A stretch of 64,000 nt of DNA, taken from JADKIH01 sp964595205. Lineage in GTDB: Bacteria > Bacteroidota > Bacteroidia > AKYH767-A > 2013-40CM-41-45. The notes beneath the pieces were generated by a model. It was not told the DNA's origin. It saw only the letters and a list, made by a program, of their open reading frames with translations, and ran no database searches. The position numbers and the translations under genes are program-made. Location of the stretch: assembly GCA_964595205.1 (NCBI GenBank), contig CAZQOQ010000018.1:124001-188000 (forward strand). Direction: 5' to 3'. Shown piece after piece: positions 45,301 through 55,622 of this stretch. Every line of letters starts with the position of its first letter. Position 1 is the first letter of the stretch.

Positions 45301-46290
45301 CTACAACATCCCCTTCCCCAGTAAATACTCGCCAATCTGCACAGCATTCGTCGCAGCACCCTTACGTAAATTGTCGGCCACGATCCACATGTTCAGTGTG
45401 CGTTCCTGGGATTCATCGCGTCGTAATCGTCCTACAAATACTTCATCCTTTCCTTCCGCATACAGCGGCATCGGGTACTCTTTCCTGCTTATGTCGTCCT
45501 GCAAAATAACGCCACTTGTTTCCGAAAGGATTTTACGGATCTCTTCGAGTGTAAAATCTTTTTCGAATTCAACGTTCACCGCTTCGCTGTGTCCGCCTTT
45601 TACCGGCACTCTTACTGTTGTTGCCGTAAGACGAATGCCCTGGTCTCCGATGATCTTACGCGTCTCGTTTACCATCTTCATTTCTTCCTTCGTGTACAGG
45701 TTATCGAGGAAAACATCTACCTGCGGAAGCACGTTCATGTCGATGGGATATGCGTATGCCATTTCCCCGCTCACTCCTTTGCGTTCGTTAAACATCTGGT
45801 CTACGGCTTTTTTTCCGGTTCCTGAAACCGATTGATAAGTAGAAACCACCACCCGCCTGATTTTATATTTTCTGTGAAGAGGATCCAGTACCAATACCAT
45901 TTGTATTGTCGAACAATTCGGATTGGCAATGATCTTGTCAGCAGCCGTAAGTACATGCGCATTGATTTCCGGAACGATGAGTTTCTTTCCGGGATCCATT
46001 CTCCATGCAGACGAATTGTCGATTACGGTAGTGCCTGCTTCTGCAAACTTCGGTGCCCACTCCAGCGATGTATTTCCACCTGCAGAAAACAATGCTACGT
46101 TTGGTTTTTTCGCAATGGCGTCCGTCATGGAAACAACCGTGTATGGTTTTCCCCTGAACATGATCGTCTTGCCGACCGAACGTTCCGTTGCAACGGGGAT
46201 GAGCTCCGTAACCGGAAAATTTCTTTCCTCCAATACTTTTAACATGACCTGCCCTACCATTCCCGTAGCGCCAACAACTGCAACTTTCAT
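45301..46290 (-). CDS. asd: Aspartate-semialdehyde dehydrogenase
   Basis: 329 aa. NAD(P)-binding start VAVVGATGMVGQ, then the active-site cysteine at 126 in ANPNCSTIQM, and STYQSVSGTGKKAVD. The segment RVPVKGGHSEAVNVEF carries the substrate arginine and catalytic histidine. It reduces aspartyl phosphate to aspartate semialdehyde for lysine, threonine and diaminopimelate synthesis. It is monocistronic and divergent from the gene at 46380. A TATTTTG element on the - strand is near 46310. Confidence 0.96.
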   Translation of the reverse strand: MKVAVVGATGMVGQVMLKVLEERNFPVTELIPVATERSVGKTIMFRGKPYTVVSMTDAIAKKPNVALFSAGGNTSLEWAPKFAEAGTTVIDNSSAWRMDPGKKLIVPEINAHVLTAADKIIANPNCSTIQMVLVLDPLHRKYKIRRVVVSTYQSVSGTGKKAVDQMFNERKGVSGEMAYAYPIDMNVLPQVDVFLDNLYTKEEMKMVNETRKIIGDQGIRLTATTVRVPVKGGHSEAVNVEFEKDFTLEEIRKILSETSGVILQDDISRKEYPMPLYAEGKDEVFVGRLRRDESQERTLNMWIVADNLRKGAATNAVQIGEYLLGKGML

Positions 46291-46379
46291 AGTGTCTATT
46301 TAATTATCCGCAAAATACGGAGTTACAAATGGGTTTATCCCTGATTAGTTTTGAATCGCAAATTAAAACTTTCTTCTAT

Positions 46380-48992
46380 ATGAAAATTTACCCGCTCATT
46401 ATTTTTTTAATGGTCCTCTCTCCCGCATATGCCCAGGTAGAAGATCATTTTGATGACGGTAATTTTAACAGTTTTCCGTCATGGCAGGGGAACGGTCCCG
46501 ACTTTAACGTCAATGCTGCTTTACAGTTGCAGTTAAATGCGGTAACTGCCGGAAATTCTTACCTCTCTGTTCCGGCAAACCTAAACTCGCTCGATTCTAT
46601 CGAATGGCATTTTTACATTCGGCTCGCATTCTCTCCTTCCTCTTCTAATAACGCACGCGTTTACCTGTCATCGGATCAATCTGATCTCACCCGGCCGCTG
46701 AACGGGTACTTTCTTCAATTCGGCGAAGCGCTATCGTCCGATGCAATCGAACTATTCCGCCAGGATAGTTCCACAAAGACGTCCATCTGTCGCGCTGCAG
46801 ACGGAATGATTTCAACTCCGTTTTCTGTCCGTGTAAAAGTCACACGCAATGGCACAGGTATATGGACATTGTCCGTCGACTACAACGGAGCCGAAAACTA
46901 CAACACGGAAGCTACGGGTGTGGATGTAATATATAACAATGCTTCATTCATCGGAGTGAATTGCCAGTACACAAGTGGCAACACTGGCAATTTTTATTTC
47001 GACGATTTTTATGCAGGCCCCATCATCGGCGATACCCTTCCACCCTCCGTAACATCTGTAACTGCTGAATCGGCAAACACGCTTGCTTTAATATTCTCCG
47101 AGAAGATGGAAAACAGCACAGCCGTTAGTCCTGGCAGCTACGATGTGAACAATGGCATCGGGCACCCCGTAACAATTACGCCCGATACAACCGATCCGCT
47201 GAAATACCTCTTATCTTTTTCAGATCATTTCCATCCTGGCGAAGTCAATACCATTTTATTTTCCGGATTGAAAGATGTGAATCAAAATCAGATGCCGGAT
47301 TCGACAATAAATTTCACTTATTCGCCGCTGGCGTCTGCCCAGTTTAATGACGTGGTTTTTTCGGAAATCTATTTCGAAAACACTTCCCTGAGCCCGCTTC
47401 CCGATGCAGAATATGTTGAGATTTATAACCGGAGGGATTCGTCGATACTGCTCGAAGGCTGGACGATCAGCGACGACAATACTGAAGGTACGATTCCCGG
47501 TTTCAGGCTGGAACCACATGGATATGCTCTGCTCTTTTCCGAAGATGATTCTGCCGGGTTTGCCGGGTTTGCAAACGGAATTGGCGTACATTCATTCCCC
47601 TCGCTGAATAATGATGTAGGCGACCGGCTGGTTATAAAAAATGCCAACTCAGAAATAATCACAGAACTTTTTTTTAACGACGGTTATTATCACGACAACC
47701 AGAAGAATGACGGAGGCTGGTCTGTCGAAAGAATCGATGTCGGTTTTACCTGCGAGAATGAAGAAAACTGGACAGCCAGCGTTTCTAATTTACACGGTAC
47801 ACCGGGGGCGGGTAACAGTGTAAATGCCCGTTTCATTGATGATGTGCGTCCGCTTGTATCGAACATATTTTTGAAAGACAGCAACAGGGTCACTATTTAT
47901 TTCAGTGAAAATATATCGGATGGATTAAGCGATGTAAATAATTTCTCTGTAAAAAATACAAGTGGTATTTACACTTACCCTTCTTCAGTTACTATTATCA
48001 GCGGAAATAATATTGAATTAAATTTTGCATCAGCTTTTTCCGGTGGGATATTTTTTCTCGAATTGAATCCCGCAATCAGCGACTGCCCGGGAAACAAGAT
48101 CCTGGTAGATGACGAACTGAAATTCGGATATCCGGAAACCGCCGCCTCAAATGACATATTGATCAACGAACTGCTGTTTTATCCTTTCGATGACGGTAAT
48201 GATTTCGTTGAACTATACAACGGTTCCGGGAAGATCATCGATCTGAAAGACTGGATCGTTGCGGAAGCCGATTATATGGATTCGACTGAAATAAAAGACC
48301 AGGCATTGATAACGCAGGAGCACAGGCTGGTATTTCCTGGTGAGTTTCTTGTTCTTTCTGAAAATGATGAAAAAGTAAAATCATTTTACAGGGTCAATAA
48401 TACTCACGTCTTTCTGGATGTGGAAAACATGCCTGATTTTAACAGCGACGAAGGAAGGTGCGTGATATACGATCAAACAGGAAAAGTGATCGATGCGTTT
48501 CGATATTCTGAAGAATTGCATTTCCCTCTTCTGGAAGAGACGAAGGGGATTTCGCTCGAAAGGTTAAGTCTTTCCGGAAAGAGCGATGACACTCATAATT
48601 GGCATTCAGCGGCAGCAACGGCCGGATTTGCGACTCCGGGATATGGAAATTCTCAGCGGTTGGACAGTGTGGATTTTACGGGAGAGATTTCCATCGAAGA
48701 AAAAGTTTTTTCTCCGGATAATGATGGTTATAATGATCTTCTGACCATCCATTATCATTTCCCGCAACCCGGCACAATGCTGTCGCTGAATGTTTTTGAC
48801 AGCAACGGCCAGCCCATACGAACGATAGTGGATGGTGAAACGGTAAGCAACGAAGGTGCGATTAGCTGGGATGGTTTGAAAGATAACAGGGTCGTTGCTT
48901 CCAGTGGCTTCTATATAATTTTAGCGAAGAGTTTTAATTTGAACGGGGGTTCGAAGGCGTATAAGGAGTTGTGCTATTTGACAAAAAAATAA
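46380..48992 (+). CDS. Secreted lamin-tail-domain protein with Ig-like modules and FlgD-like C-terminus
   Basis: 870 aa from the ATG at 46380, which begins a clear signal peptide (MKIYPLIIFLMVLSPAYAQ). Then come: a concanavalin-like N-domain (about 20-210), a Big_5-type Ig module starting DTLPPSVTSV, a lamin-tail domain (FSEIYFENT… YVEIYNR), a second Ig module (VRPLVSNIFLKD), a second lamin-tail domain (INELLFYPF… FVELYNGS) and a C-terminal domain with FSPDNDGYND and ISWDGLKDNR, as in FlgD-like and gliding-associated modules. It should be exposed on the surface or bound to the matrix. The function is unknown; a structural or adhesive role is likely. Confidence 0.85.
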   Translation: MKIYPLIIFLMVLSPAYAQVEDHFDDGNFNSFPSWQGNGPDFNVNAALQLQLNAVTAGNSYLSVPANLNSLDSIEWHFYIRLAFSPSSSNNARVYLSSDQSDLTRPLNGYFLQFGEALSSDAIELFRQDSSTKTSICRAADGMISTPFSVRVKVTRNGTGIWTLSVDYNGAENYNTEATGVDVIYNNASFIGVNCQYTSGNTGNFYFDDFYAGPIIGDTLPPSVTSVTAESANTLALIFSEKMENSTAVSPGSYDVNNGIGHPVTITPDTTDPLKYLLSFSDHFHPGEVNTILFSGLKDVNQNQMPDSTINFTYSPLASAQFNDVVFSEIYFENTSLSPLPDAEYVEIYNRRDSSILLEGWTISDDNTEGTIPGFRLEPHGYALLFSEDDSAGFAGFANGIGVHSFPSLNNDVGDRLVIKNANSEIITELFFNDGYYHDNQKNDGGWSVERIDVGFTCENEENWTASVSNLHGTPGAGNSVNARFIDDVRPLVSNIFLKDSNRVTIYFSENISDGLSDVNNFSVKNTSGIYTYPSSVTIISGNNIELNFASAFSGGIFFLELNPAISDCPGNKILVDDELKFGYPETAASNDILINELLFYPFDDGNDFVELYNGSGKIIDLKDWIVAEADYMDSTEIKDQALITQEHRLVFPGEFLVLSENDEKVKSFYRVNNTHVFLDVENMPDFNSDEGRCVIYDQTGKVIDAFRYSEELHFPLLEETKGISLERLSLSGKSDDTHNWHSAAATAGFATPGYGNSQRLDSVDFTGEISIEEKVFSPDNDGYNDLLTIHYHFPQPGTMLSLNVFDSNGQPIRTIVDGETVSNEGAISWDGLKDNRVVASSGFYIILAKSFNLNGGSKAYKELCYLTKK

Positions 48993-49130
48993 AAAATGAT
49001 TGCTGTCAATGGAATGACAGACCATAATCATTTTTTCATTGGCATGCTACCATCATGTTGTCTTTCTGACTTAATAAGAGAAATAAAAAAGTCCTCAAAT
49101 GAATTTATTAAAGAGAATGGATTTAATATT

Positions 49131-49288
49131 CGACCACTCTGGGGTCGGAGATCCGTTGCATTGGTTTTTTTACAAATGTTAAATCCCTCCGGGATTATGA
49201 ATTCATTCAGCCGGTTCGGCTAATCATTTATTTACACTAGAATAATTTTCCATTGATTTATATCCAATCCAGGAGGGTTTGAACATTT
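49131..49288. repeat. Cluster of REP-like palindromes
   Basis: Three small hairpins lie close together: CGACC/GGTCG (49131-49147), AATCCC/GGGATT with a TCC loop (49182-49196), and AGCCG/CGGCT with a GTT loop (49209-49221). In addition, 49174-49190 is an inverted near-copy (15 of 17) of 49272-49288. These look like repetitive extragenic palindromes, not a gene. The remaining sequence of the 48993-49364 gap shows no convincing coding region. Confidence 0.65.
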
Positions 49289-49364
49289 ATCATTTATCCG
49301 GAAAATCATTAATTTGTATTAATTCGCCCGCCTTTTCCAAAAAAATCCGCACCTTGCCTTCCCT

Positions 49365-50246
49365 ATGCTCACCGCCTCCTTTATCCGTGGTATCGAAACG
49401 CAACTCGGTAAAAAACTCAAACAAAAATTACACATCAAACGCGTTCAGCCGGTTTCAGGAGGCAGCATCAATCATGCTGCACGGGTCGATACTTCCTGGG
49501 GCACTTATTTCCTCAAGGCTAACGATGCATTTCTCTATCCGCAAATGTTTGAAAAGGAAGCGTCCGCACTTGACCTTCTTCGAACTACCGGATTGATTAC
49601 CATTCCCGAAGTAATCATGACCGGCGAAGAAGACGGCTTCGCTTTTTTATTTCTACGGTTCATCGAAAGCAAAATGCGAAACGAAAATTTCTGGGAAAAT
49701 TTTGGAACTGCACTGGCCAGAATTCACCGTCATACTTCCACACGCTTCGGCTTCCCGGTAAATAATTACATCGGCTCCCTCAGCCAGAGCAACCGTGAGC
49801 ACACCCGCTGGGAGGATTTTTTTATTGAAGAACGTCTCGAAAAACAATTACAACTTGCCGAGCAGAGCGGCAGATTAAGCAAAGCGGATATCGATCAGTT
49901 TCAATCATTGTATAAAAATATTGAATCCATATTTCCGGACGAACCTCCCGCCCTGCTCCATGGCGACTTATGGAGCGGGAATTTTATAACCGGCAACAAC
50001 GGCGAACCTTGTCTCATCGATCCTGCCGTCTATTACGGTCACCGCGAAATGGACCTGGCAATGACAAAACTCTTTGGCGGCTTCGATGATATCTTTTATG
50101 AAGCCTATCAGACAGAATATCCCCTCGCATCGGGATTTGATGATCGCGTCGATATTTGCAACCTGTATCCTCTCCTTGTACATGTTAATCTCTTTGGCGG
50201 GGGATATCTTTCTCAGGTCAGAAACATACTTAAGAAGTTCCGGTGA
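49365..50246 (+). CDS. Fructosamine kinase family protein
   Basis: 293 aa with the aminoglycoside-phosphotransferase-like kinase fold. GGSINHAARVDT is the nucleotide-binding region and YFLKAN carries the conserved lysine. LLHGDLWSGNF (about 197-207) is the catalytic loop with its aspartate, and LIDPAVYYGHREMDLAM is the metal-binding segment. Members phosphorylate ketosamines formed by protein glycation, which then decompose. It is a cytoplasmic repair enzyme. Its 3' end is 19 bases from the convergent metzincin gene. Confidence 0.93.
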   Translation: MLTASFIRGIETQLGKKLKQKLHIKRVQPVSGGSINHAARVDTSWGTYFLKANDAFLYPQMFEKEASALDLLRTTGLITIPEVIMTGEEDGFAFLFLRFIESKMRNENFWENFGTALARIHRHTSTRFGFPVNNYIGSLSQSNREHTRWEDFFIEERLEKQLQLAEQSGRLSKADIDQFQSLYKNIESIFPDEPPALLHGDLWSGNFITGNNGEPCLIDPAVYYGHREMDLAMTKLFGGFDDIFYEAYQTEYPLASGFDDRVDICNLYPLLVHVNLFGGGYLSQVRNILKKFR

Positions 50247-50265
50247 TTTTCCCCGAGCGTATGTT

Positions 50266-52857
50266 CTAAAAATCTTTCAAAATTAAAAACCTCCTGACCT
50301 TGTAAACAGAACCTGTTTGTATGCCTAAAAAATAAATTCCATTTCTTAATTCCGCAGTATTAATTTCTATTTTATCCACCCCATTCTGCTTTACAACTGC
50401 TTCACTTCTTAAAATCCTTCCTTCCATGTCGAAAATCATCAAATCAATGTTGCGGGAATCACTTTCGATTTCTGCAAATAAAATATCCTTCGCGGGATCG
50501 GGGTAAATATTAAAATATGAGGTCTCGGCCTCCTCATTCGAATCTGCATTCAACTTAAACTGGGCCGGACTGACAGTCAAAACAGTCACCGAATAATCCT
50601 CTACTTCACCATAAGTAAAAGTTGTGCATGAATTGTTTGCCGGACTCGAGGTCTTCATCTGAATGCGCATCCTGGTTTGACCACTCACAGCTGTTGAAGG
50701 AATCGTAAAATTAAATGTGAGCGAAGAAGATGAATGACCGCTTGCCACTTTTTCATTCGAATCCTCAAACGAACCATTCTGGTTGTAATCTATATAAACA
50801 TTCCAGTATTTCTGATAAGAACCTCCCGATGGCGTCAGGGTTATTGTACTGGTGCTATTCCTGCTGACGTTTGTATTTATTGATGTGTAATTCCGGTAGC
50901 CGCCATTGTTCCCGCTCGTATTACTGATCGACCCCATTGAAACTTTATAGATGTAGTAATTCGAAGAATTTGTTCCCTTCGAAGTACAATAACTCAGCTG
51001 GCAACCGATGGTTGAAAACGTTGATGTACCGGAATACGATCCGGAACCTGACTGACATACGGCCTGCACTTTAAAATCGTATGAAGTGCATGATGAAAGA
51101 CCGGAGAGATTATAACTCACATTCGAAATATTGCTGATGGTGGTCCAGGATGATGATGATGATGATCGCTTCCTCATAACATTGTATTTAGTCGCGCCGG
51201 AAACAGGCGCCCAGTTCAACGTGACTGACGTTTGTCCTGTTTGAGTAACGTTCAGCGACGACGGAACACCACATGGCGTCGATGAAACCGTAGTGAATAC
51301 TTTTAAAGTTGTAAATGACGACGCATTGCCCGAACAATTGGTTTGTATCTTCCACTCATAATTAGTGCGCGATGAAAGTCCTGATAGCTTTATTGAATCA
51401 GCACTAGTCGTAACTGAATTCCACGACGAATAACCTGATTTTCTGTATTGCACTTTGTATGATAATGCTCCCGAAACCGAATTCCATTTTAATACGACCG
51501 TTGAATTGGTAATATTATTCACCGAAAATGTCGACGGCGTGTCGCAGGTTGCAGGCGCACATGTTTGCAGGCATTGCGCTGCATTCACAAGGTTCAATAT
51601 TACATCTTTGGGTTGCGGACCGAAGCCTTTTGAAAAATTGATACCCGTACTTACAAGGTGGCAATAGCTCATGATCGTTCCACCGTTGGATGGAATCGGA
51701 GCACCCGTACATGAACCTTCATAGGGATACCCTGCTGCAGGCGCACAGCCGTCTATCGCTGTATTGTTTCCATTCCAGACACAGGCGTGAGTATGATAGG
51801 AACCTAACAGGTGTCCTTCTTCATGAGTGATCACCGACACCGTTGGAGAATAGGTCGGGACATTAGCATAAGAAGGAACTATTCCACTGTAACACTGCAG
51901 GTAGTCAGTATAAGGATCACAGATGGCTCCGATATTACCGGCTATGCCGCCGCCGCCTATGCTAATGAGGGTTGCAATGTCGCCATTGAATGTATCGCGG
52001 TAATTCTGAAACTGGGAAAAAATATCCTTGATAGCTATTGACGTATATGGGCTGGGGGAATCCCATACATACAACTGCGACAAGGTAACAGTGATCCCAT
52101 CGTTGGCAAATAAGAGAGCACTCTGATTAAAAACTCCCGTTATGAAATTCGATACGGCCGTCATACCGCCCCTGTCCTGGTAGAGGTCATAATTTACTTC
52201 CCAGTAAAGCCTCACGCACTTTGAGGATGCAATGCGGTTCTGCGGCTGCTTTTTTACCGGTGCAGAAACCTGGAAATCATCCGTCAGGCAGATCGGGCCA
52301 CCTGTTCCGCTGAAACTTTTTTCATTATATAATATATGCCTGGCGAAACCGTCCTTATTAACAGGGCCGAGTATGATATTTCCTGTTTTTGGTGTGGATA
52401 TGATACCCATCACTTCGTTTTCAAAAATGCTGATCGCTGCAATGGAAAAATTATCGCCTGAAACTATTCCCCAATAGTGGATGCCGTTGTTCTTCAACAG
52501 ATGCTCCGGCGTCTCGCTGCTAGTAATGATTGAGAAATCGGACGAAAAAAAATTATTCCTGAAGAGCTTTAATACAAGCGGGCTTTCATTCTTTACCGGA
52601 ACAGAAAGCAAAAGATATTCAGGTGATCGTTCTACAAGATTTTTTGCGGCCGCGAAATTGAATTCGAGAATAGTCGGATCTTTTACGACAGATCCGGGAA
52701 TAATATCAGCATTGCTTAAAAAAAATAATTCATCTGATTTTTCGAAATAATTTCCGGTTTCAGCATTAATTATTTTTTGAGCGATCGGTCCGTTTTCGGC
52801 ACCATTCGCGGCCTGCAACAACAATAAAGACAAAAATAAATTGAGTATTTTATTCAT
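50266..52857 (-). CDS. Secreted metzincin protease with FN3 and GEVED domains and T9SS sorting domain
   Basis: 863 aa. Signal peptide (about 1-19) and a propeptide-like region (to about 200). The catalytic domain has the full metzincin zinc motif HEEGHLLGSYH at about residue 344, with IMSYCH as the Met-turn. Two fibronectin III modules follow (about 440-525 and 530-615; the second contains a run of serines), then a GEVED-type beta module (about 630-745; ends TYGEVEDYSVTV). The last 80 residues are a type A sorting domain (FNIYPDPAKDILF; NGIYFLGI). It should be a surface-bound or released protease. Confidence 0.9.
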   Translation of the reverse strand: MNKILNLFLSLLLLQAANGAENGPIAQKIINAETGNYFEKSDELFFLSNADIIPGSVVKDPTILEFNFAAAKNLVERSPEYLLLSVPVKNESPLVLKLFRNNFFSSDFSIITSSETPEHLLKNNGIHYWGIVSGDNFSIAAISIFENEVMGIISTPKTGNIILGPVNKDGFARHILYNEKSFSGTGGPICLTDDFQVSAPVKKQPQNRIASSKCVRLYWEVNYDLYQDRGGMTAVSNFITGVFNQSALLFANDGITVTLSQLYVWDSPSPYTSIAIKDIFSQFQNYRDTFNGDIATLISIGGGGIAGNIGAICDPYTDYLQCYSGIVPSYANVPTYSPTVSVITHEEGHLLGSYHTHACVWNGNNTAIDGCAPAAGYPYEGSCTGAPIPSNGGTIMSYCHLVSTGINFSKGFGPQPKDVILNLVNAAQCLQTCAPATCDTPSTFSVNNITNSTVVLKWNSVSGALSYKVQYRKSGYSSWNSVTTSADSIKLSGLSSRTNYEWKIQTNCSGNASSFTTLKVFTTVSSTPCGVPSSLNVTQTGQTSVTLNWAPVSGATKYNVMRKRSSSSSSWTTISNISNVSYNLSGLSSCTSYDFKVQAVCQSGSGSYSGTSTFSTIGCQLSYCTSKGTNSSNYYIYKVSMGSISNTSGNNGGYRNYTSINTNVSRNSTSTITLTPSGGSYQKYWNVYIDYNQNGSFEDSNEKVASGHSSSSLTFNFTIPSTAVSGQTRMRIQMKTSSPANNSCTTFTYGEVEDYSVTVLTVSPAQFKLNADSNEEAETSYFNIYPDPAKDILFAEIESDSRNIDLMIFDMEGRILRSEAVVKQNGVDKIEINTAELRNGIYFLGIQTGSVYKVRRFLILKDF

Positions 52858-53028
52858 GGAATGAAAGTTTAAAACATTTAAAATAAATCATTTTAATTTT
52901 ATAAATCAAATAGCGTCCTGGAGATTTACAAATCCTGCAAATTCAGCAGGAATTTACTGTTGAAAGACGGAAACAATCAAATTCACAACATGTTTTATTA
53001 AAAGCAATGATATAAAATCCCTTATTCG

Positions 53029-53036
53029 TAGTTTTG
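53029..53036 (+). promoter_or_regulatory. Bacteroidota -7 box for the RidA gene
   Basis: TAGTTTTG, a full match to TAnnTTTG, ends 12 bases before the ATG at 53049. The leader should be very short. Confidence 0.6.
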
Positions 53037-53048
53037 CTTTCTCAACTT

Positions 53049-53471
53049 ATGTTTATGTCAAACCAGATTAACTCTTCTAAAGCTCCGGAGCCCGTAGGCC
53101 TTTATCCTCATGCTAAACGAGTCGGGAATTTATTATTTCTCTCCGGCGTCGGACCGCGTGAGCGGGGAAATAAAAACATTCCCGGAGTTACGCTGAGCGC
53201 AGACGGTAAAGTTTCAGCTTATGACATAGAAAAACAATGTCATTCGGTCTTTCAAAATGTAAAATATATTCTTGAAGACGCCGGAAGCAGCTGGGAAAAG
53301 ATCGTCGACGTCACCGTTTTTTTGACAAACATGAAAGACGATTTTAAAATCTATAATAAAATCTGGGCCGAGTATTTCAAAGAGAATCCACCCTGCCGCA
53401 CAACGGTGGAGATTAATTGTTTACCCACACCGATTGCCATCGAGTTAAAAGTAATCGCCACTATTGATTGA
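53049..53471 (+). CDS. RidA/YjgF family protein
   Basis: 140 aa. The start is ATG 53049 or ATG 53055, both just downstream of the promoter box at 53029. Family features are the opening APEPVGLYPHA, LFLSGVGPRE and the arginine in PPCRTTVEINCLP. RidA proteins hydrolyse reactive enamine/imine intermediates in amino acid metabolism. They work as trimers in the cytoplasm. The stop codon overlaps the start of the next gene. Confidence 0.92.
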   Translation: MFMSNQINSSKAPEPVGLYPHAKRVGNLLFLSGVGPRERGNKNIPGVTLSADGKVSAYDIEKQCHSVFQNVKYILEDAGSSWEKIVDVTVFLTNMKDDFKIYNKIWAEYFKENPPCRTTVEINCLPTPIAIELKVIATID

Positions 53472-55407
53472 GGCTTTTCAATTGAAAAAAATACCTCCAC
53501 CGGTTAAATTTATTTTCCTTATCTATCTCACCGGCGTCATCGTTTTTTCTCTGCTGCGACTCATTCTCCTGCTTCTCAATTTACATTTAACCAGCGATAT
53601 CCCCCTGGCAATTTTAATTAAGTCCTTCATCATCGGAATCAGTTTTGATATTTCCGTTACCGGTTATCTCACAATAATACCGCTGATCTGTTTCTTCTTT
53701 TATTTTATTTTCAAACGAAATGCTTCTCTCCGTCCTAAAATTGTTATCACACTTTTGCTATTCCTTTTCGCATGCAGTTTTTTTATCGCATGCTCCGACA
53801 TCCCCTGGTTTAATCATCAGCAAAAACGAATAACCATATCTGCCTTGCAATGGACGAACTCGCCCGTTATGATGATGAAATATATTTTTACTGATTCCGG
53901 AAATTATCCGTTTTTATTTCTTTTCATTTTATTGATCTCCGGATTCTTTTTTATCCTGAAATTTATCAGGAAGAAAACCGCAGGGAATGAAACTTCACAG
54001 CCAAAATTTATTTATTCCCTTTCAATTTATGTCCTGGCTTTTCTTCTGATCATATCCGGTATTCGCGGAAGGCTTTCTTCAAAATCACCCATTCGCTGGG
54101 GCACCGCTTTCGTAAGCGAATACGATTTTACCAATCAGCTTGGTCTCAATCCTGTCTACACGTTTGTACAGAGTTACATCGACGAGCTCAATCCACGGAA
54201 CAGGCACCTTGTTTTCACGGATGAGCCTCGCGCCATTTCCATGATGCATTCCTATTATGGAACCTCATCCGCTTTGCAGGTCTCTCCCGTGGCACGGAAT
54301 ATCATCACAACCGGGAACCCGCATCGATATAATATTGTTCTCGTTCTCATGGAAAGCATGACAAGCTATAACATGAAAGCATTTGGAAACAAAGAAAACC
54401 TCACTCCTGTTCTTGACGAACTTTACAATCGCTCACTTTCATTTCCTAATTTTTATTCTGACGGCATTCATACTTTTTGTGGCTTATACTCTTCTCTTTA
54501 CGGAATGCCTTCCCTCCCGAACAGGCATCACCTGAAAGATTTAAAGAATCAGCAGGCCTATGGCGGAATTGCAAAAACCTTATCATCGAAAAACTACCAG
54601 ACAATCTTTTTCACGACACATGACGAGCAGTTTGACAATATGGGAGGATTTTTAAAGTCAAATGGCTTTCAGAAAATAATCAGCCAGAAAGATTATCCTC
54701 ATGAAAAAATTCTTAATGCAAGTGGCATTCCCGATCATTTACTTTTCCAAGAAGTCGTCAATCATCTCAATGAAATTGAAAATGTAAAGCAACCATTCTT
54801 TGCAGCTGTGCTTACGGGCAGCAATCATGGTCCATATGAATTACCGCAAGGCATACCGTTCAAGCCAAACGCCTCCGATATCCGTTCGCAGGTACTGGAA
54901 TATGCCGATTGGTCTGTCGGTGAGTTTATGAAATCCTGTAAACAGCAAACCTGGTTCGACAGCACCATCTTTCTTTTTACGGGAGATCACGGTGCAATTA
55001 TCCGCGACCTCGACAAGTATCTCACGTTTCATCGCGTACCATTCATTGTTTATGCCCCTGCGATAATTTCTCCGGAAATAAATCATAGCCTCGGCGGACA
55101 AATAGATATTTATCCTTTTATCATGGGACTTCTCAACGAGCCGTTTCTGAATAACTCCTTCGGCATCGATTTGCTTAAAGAGAAGAGAACGTTCATTTCA
55201 TTTTCCTACGACGAAGAGTATGGAGCATTTTCAGAAGATTACTTTTATATCAGTCGAAAAATTAACCCGGCCCTGTACTTAATCAATTCCGAAGCCCGTT
55301 TTTGTAAGATGGCTGATGATAAAATGAAAGCCGATTCGATGCTGGACTTTGCAAAATCGGTTTTCCAGACTCATCAATGGATGATTGAAAATCGCCGGCT
55401 CTATTGA
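53464..55407 (+). CDS. LTA-synthase/sulfatase family membrane protein
   Basis: 647 aa. Five N-terminal helices (about 15-205) precede a periplasmic sulfatase-fold domain. The nucleophile is probably Thr300 in LMESMTSYN. FTGDHGAI carries metal ligands, as does the GSNHGPY segment. This family transfers glycerol phosphate or phosphoethanolamine from lipids to glycans or lipids. In a Gram-negative host, envelope modification is more likely than lipoteichoic acid synthesis. The start is probably TTG 53464, which overlaps the RidA stop codon by 8 bases, so the start remains uncertain. The 215 bases after it hold the ileS promoter. Confidence 0.87.
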   Translation: MIEAFQLKKIPPPVKFIFLIYLTGVIVFSLLRLILLLLNLHLTSDIPLAILIKSFIIGISFDISVTGYLTIIPLICFFFYFIFKRNASLRPKIVITLLLFLFACSFFIACSDIPWFNHQQKRITISALQWTNSPVMMMKYIFTDSGNYPFLFLFILLISGFFFILKFIRKKTAGNETSQPKFIYSLSIYVLAFLLIISGIRGRLSSKSPIRWGTAFVSEYDFTNQLGLNPVYTFVQSYIDELNPRNRHLVFTDEPRAISMMHSYYGTSSALQVSPVARNIITTGNPHRYNIVLVLMESMTSYNMKAFGNKENLTPVLDELYNRSLSFPNFYSDGIHTFCGLYSSLYGMPSLPNRHHLKDLKNQQAYGGIAKTLSSKNYQTIFFTTHDEQFDNMGGFLKSNGFQKIISQKDYPHEKILNASGIPDHLLFQEVVNHLNEIENVKQPFFAAVLTGSNHGPYELPQGIPFKPNASDIRSQVLEYADWSVGEFMKSCKQQTWFDSTIFLFTGDHGAIIRDLDKYLTFHRVPFIVYAPAIISPEINHSLGGQIDIYPFIMGLLNEPFLNNSFGIDLLKEKRTFISFSYDEEYGAFSEDYFYISRKINPALYLINSEARFCKMADDKMKADSMLDFAKSVFQTHQWMIENRRLY

Positions 55408-55552
55408 GCGGTATAAAAAAATAATCCATTAATTCAGATTAAACGATTTTTTATTACCATTTATCGAATTATGGCCTTAAATGACGTTTTTATACTATCA
55501 TTAATCGATTTATATCGTCTTTTATTATTCTAAAACACCTGATAAATTGGCC

Positions 55553-55579
55553 TTGTTCGGCTTAATTTTCTTATTTTTG
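55553..55579 (+). promoter_or_regulatory. Promoter of ileS
   Basis: TATTTTTG at 55572-55579 fully matches TAnnTTTG. A TTG at 55553-55555, 16 bases upstream, is a fair -33 element. The start codon is at 55623. Confidence 0.6.
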
Positions 55580-55622
55580 CAGCCCCTTTTAAAAGACCTT
55601 TCTTCACGCAAGCCGGCAGGCC

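Noticed and set aside
48996..49223. 75-residue open frame after the lamin-tail gene
   Set aside because: It runs through the REP-like palindromes, resembles no family and has no promoter or signal; it is probably chance.
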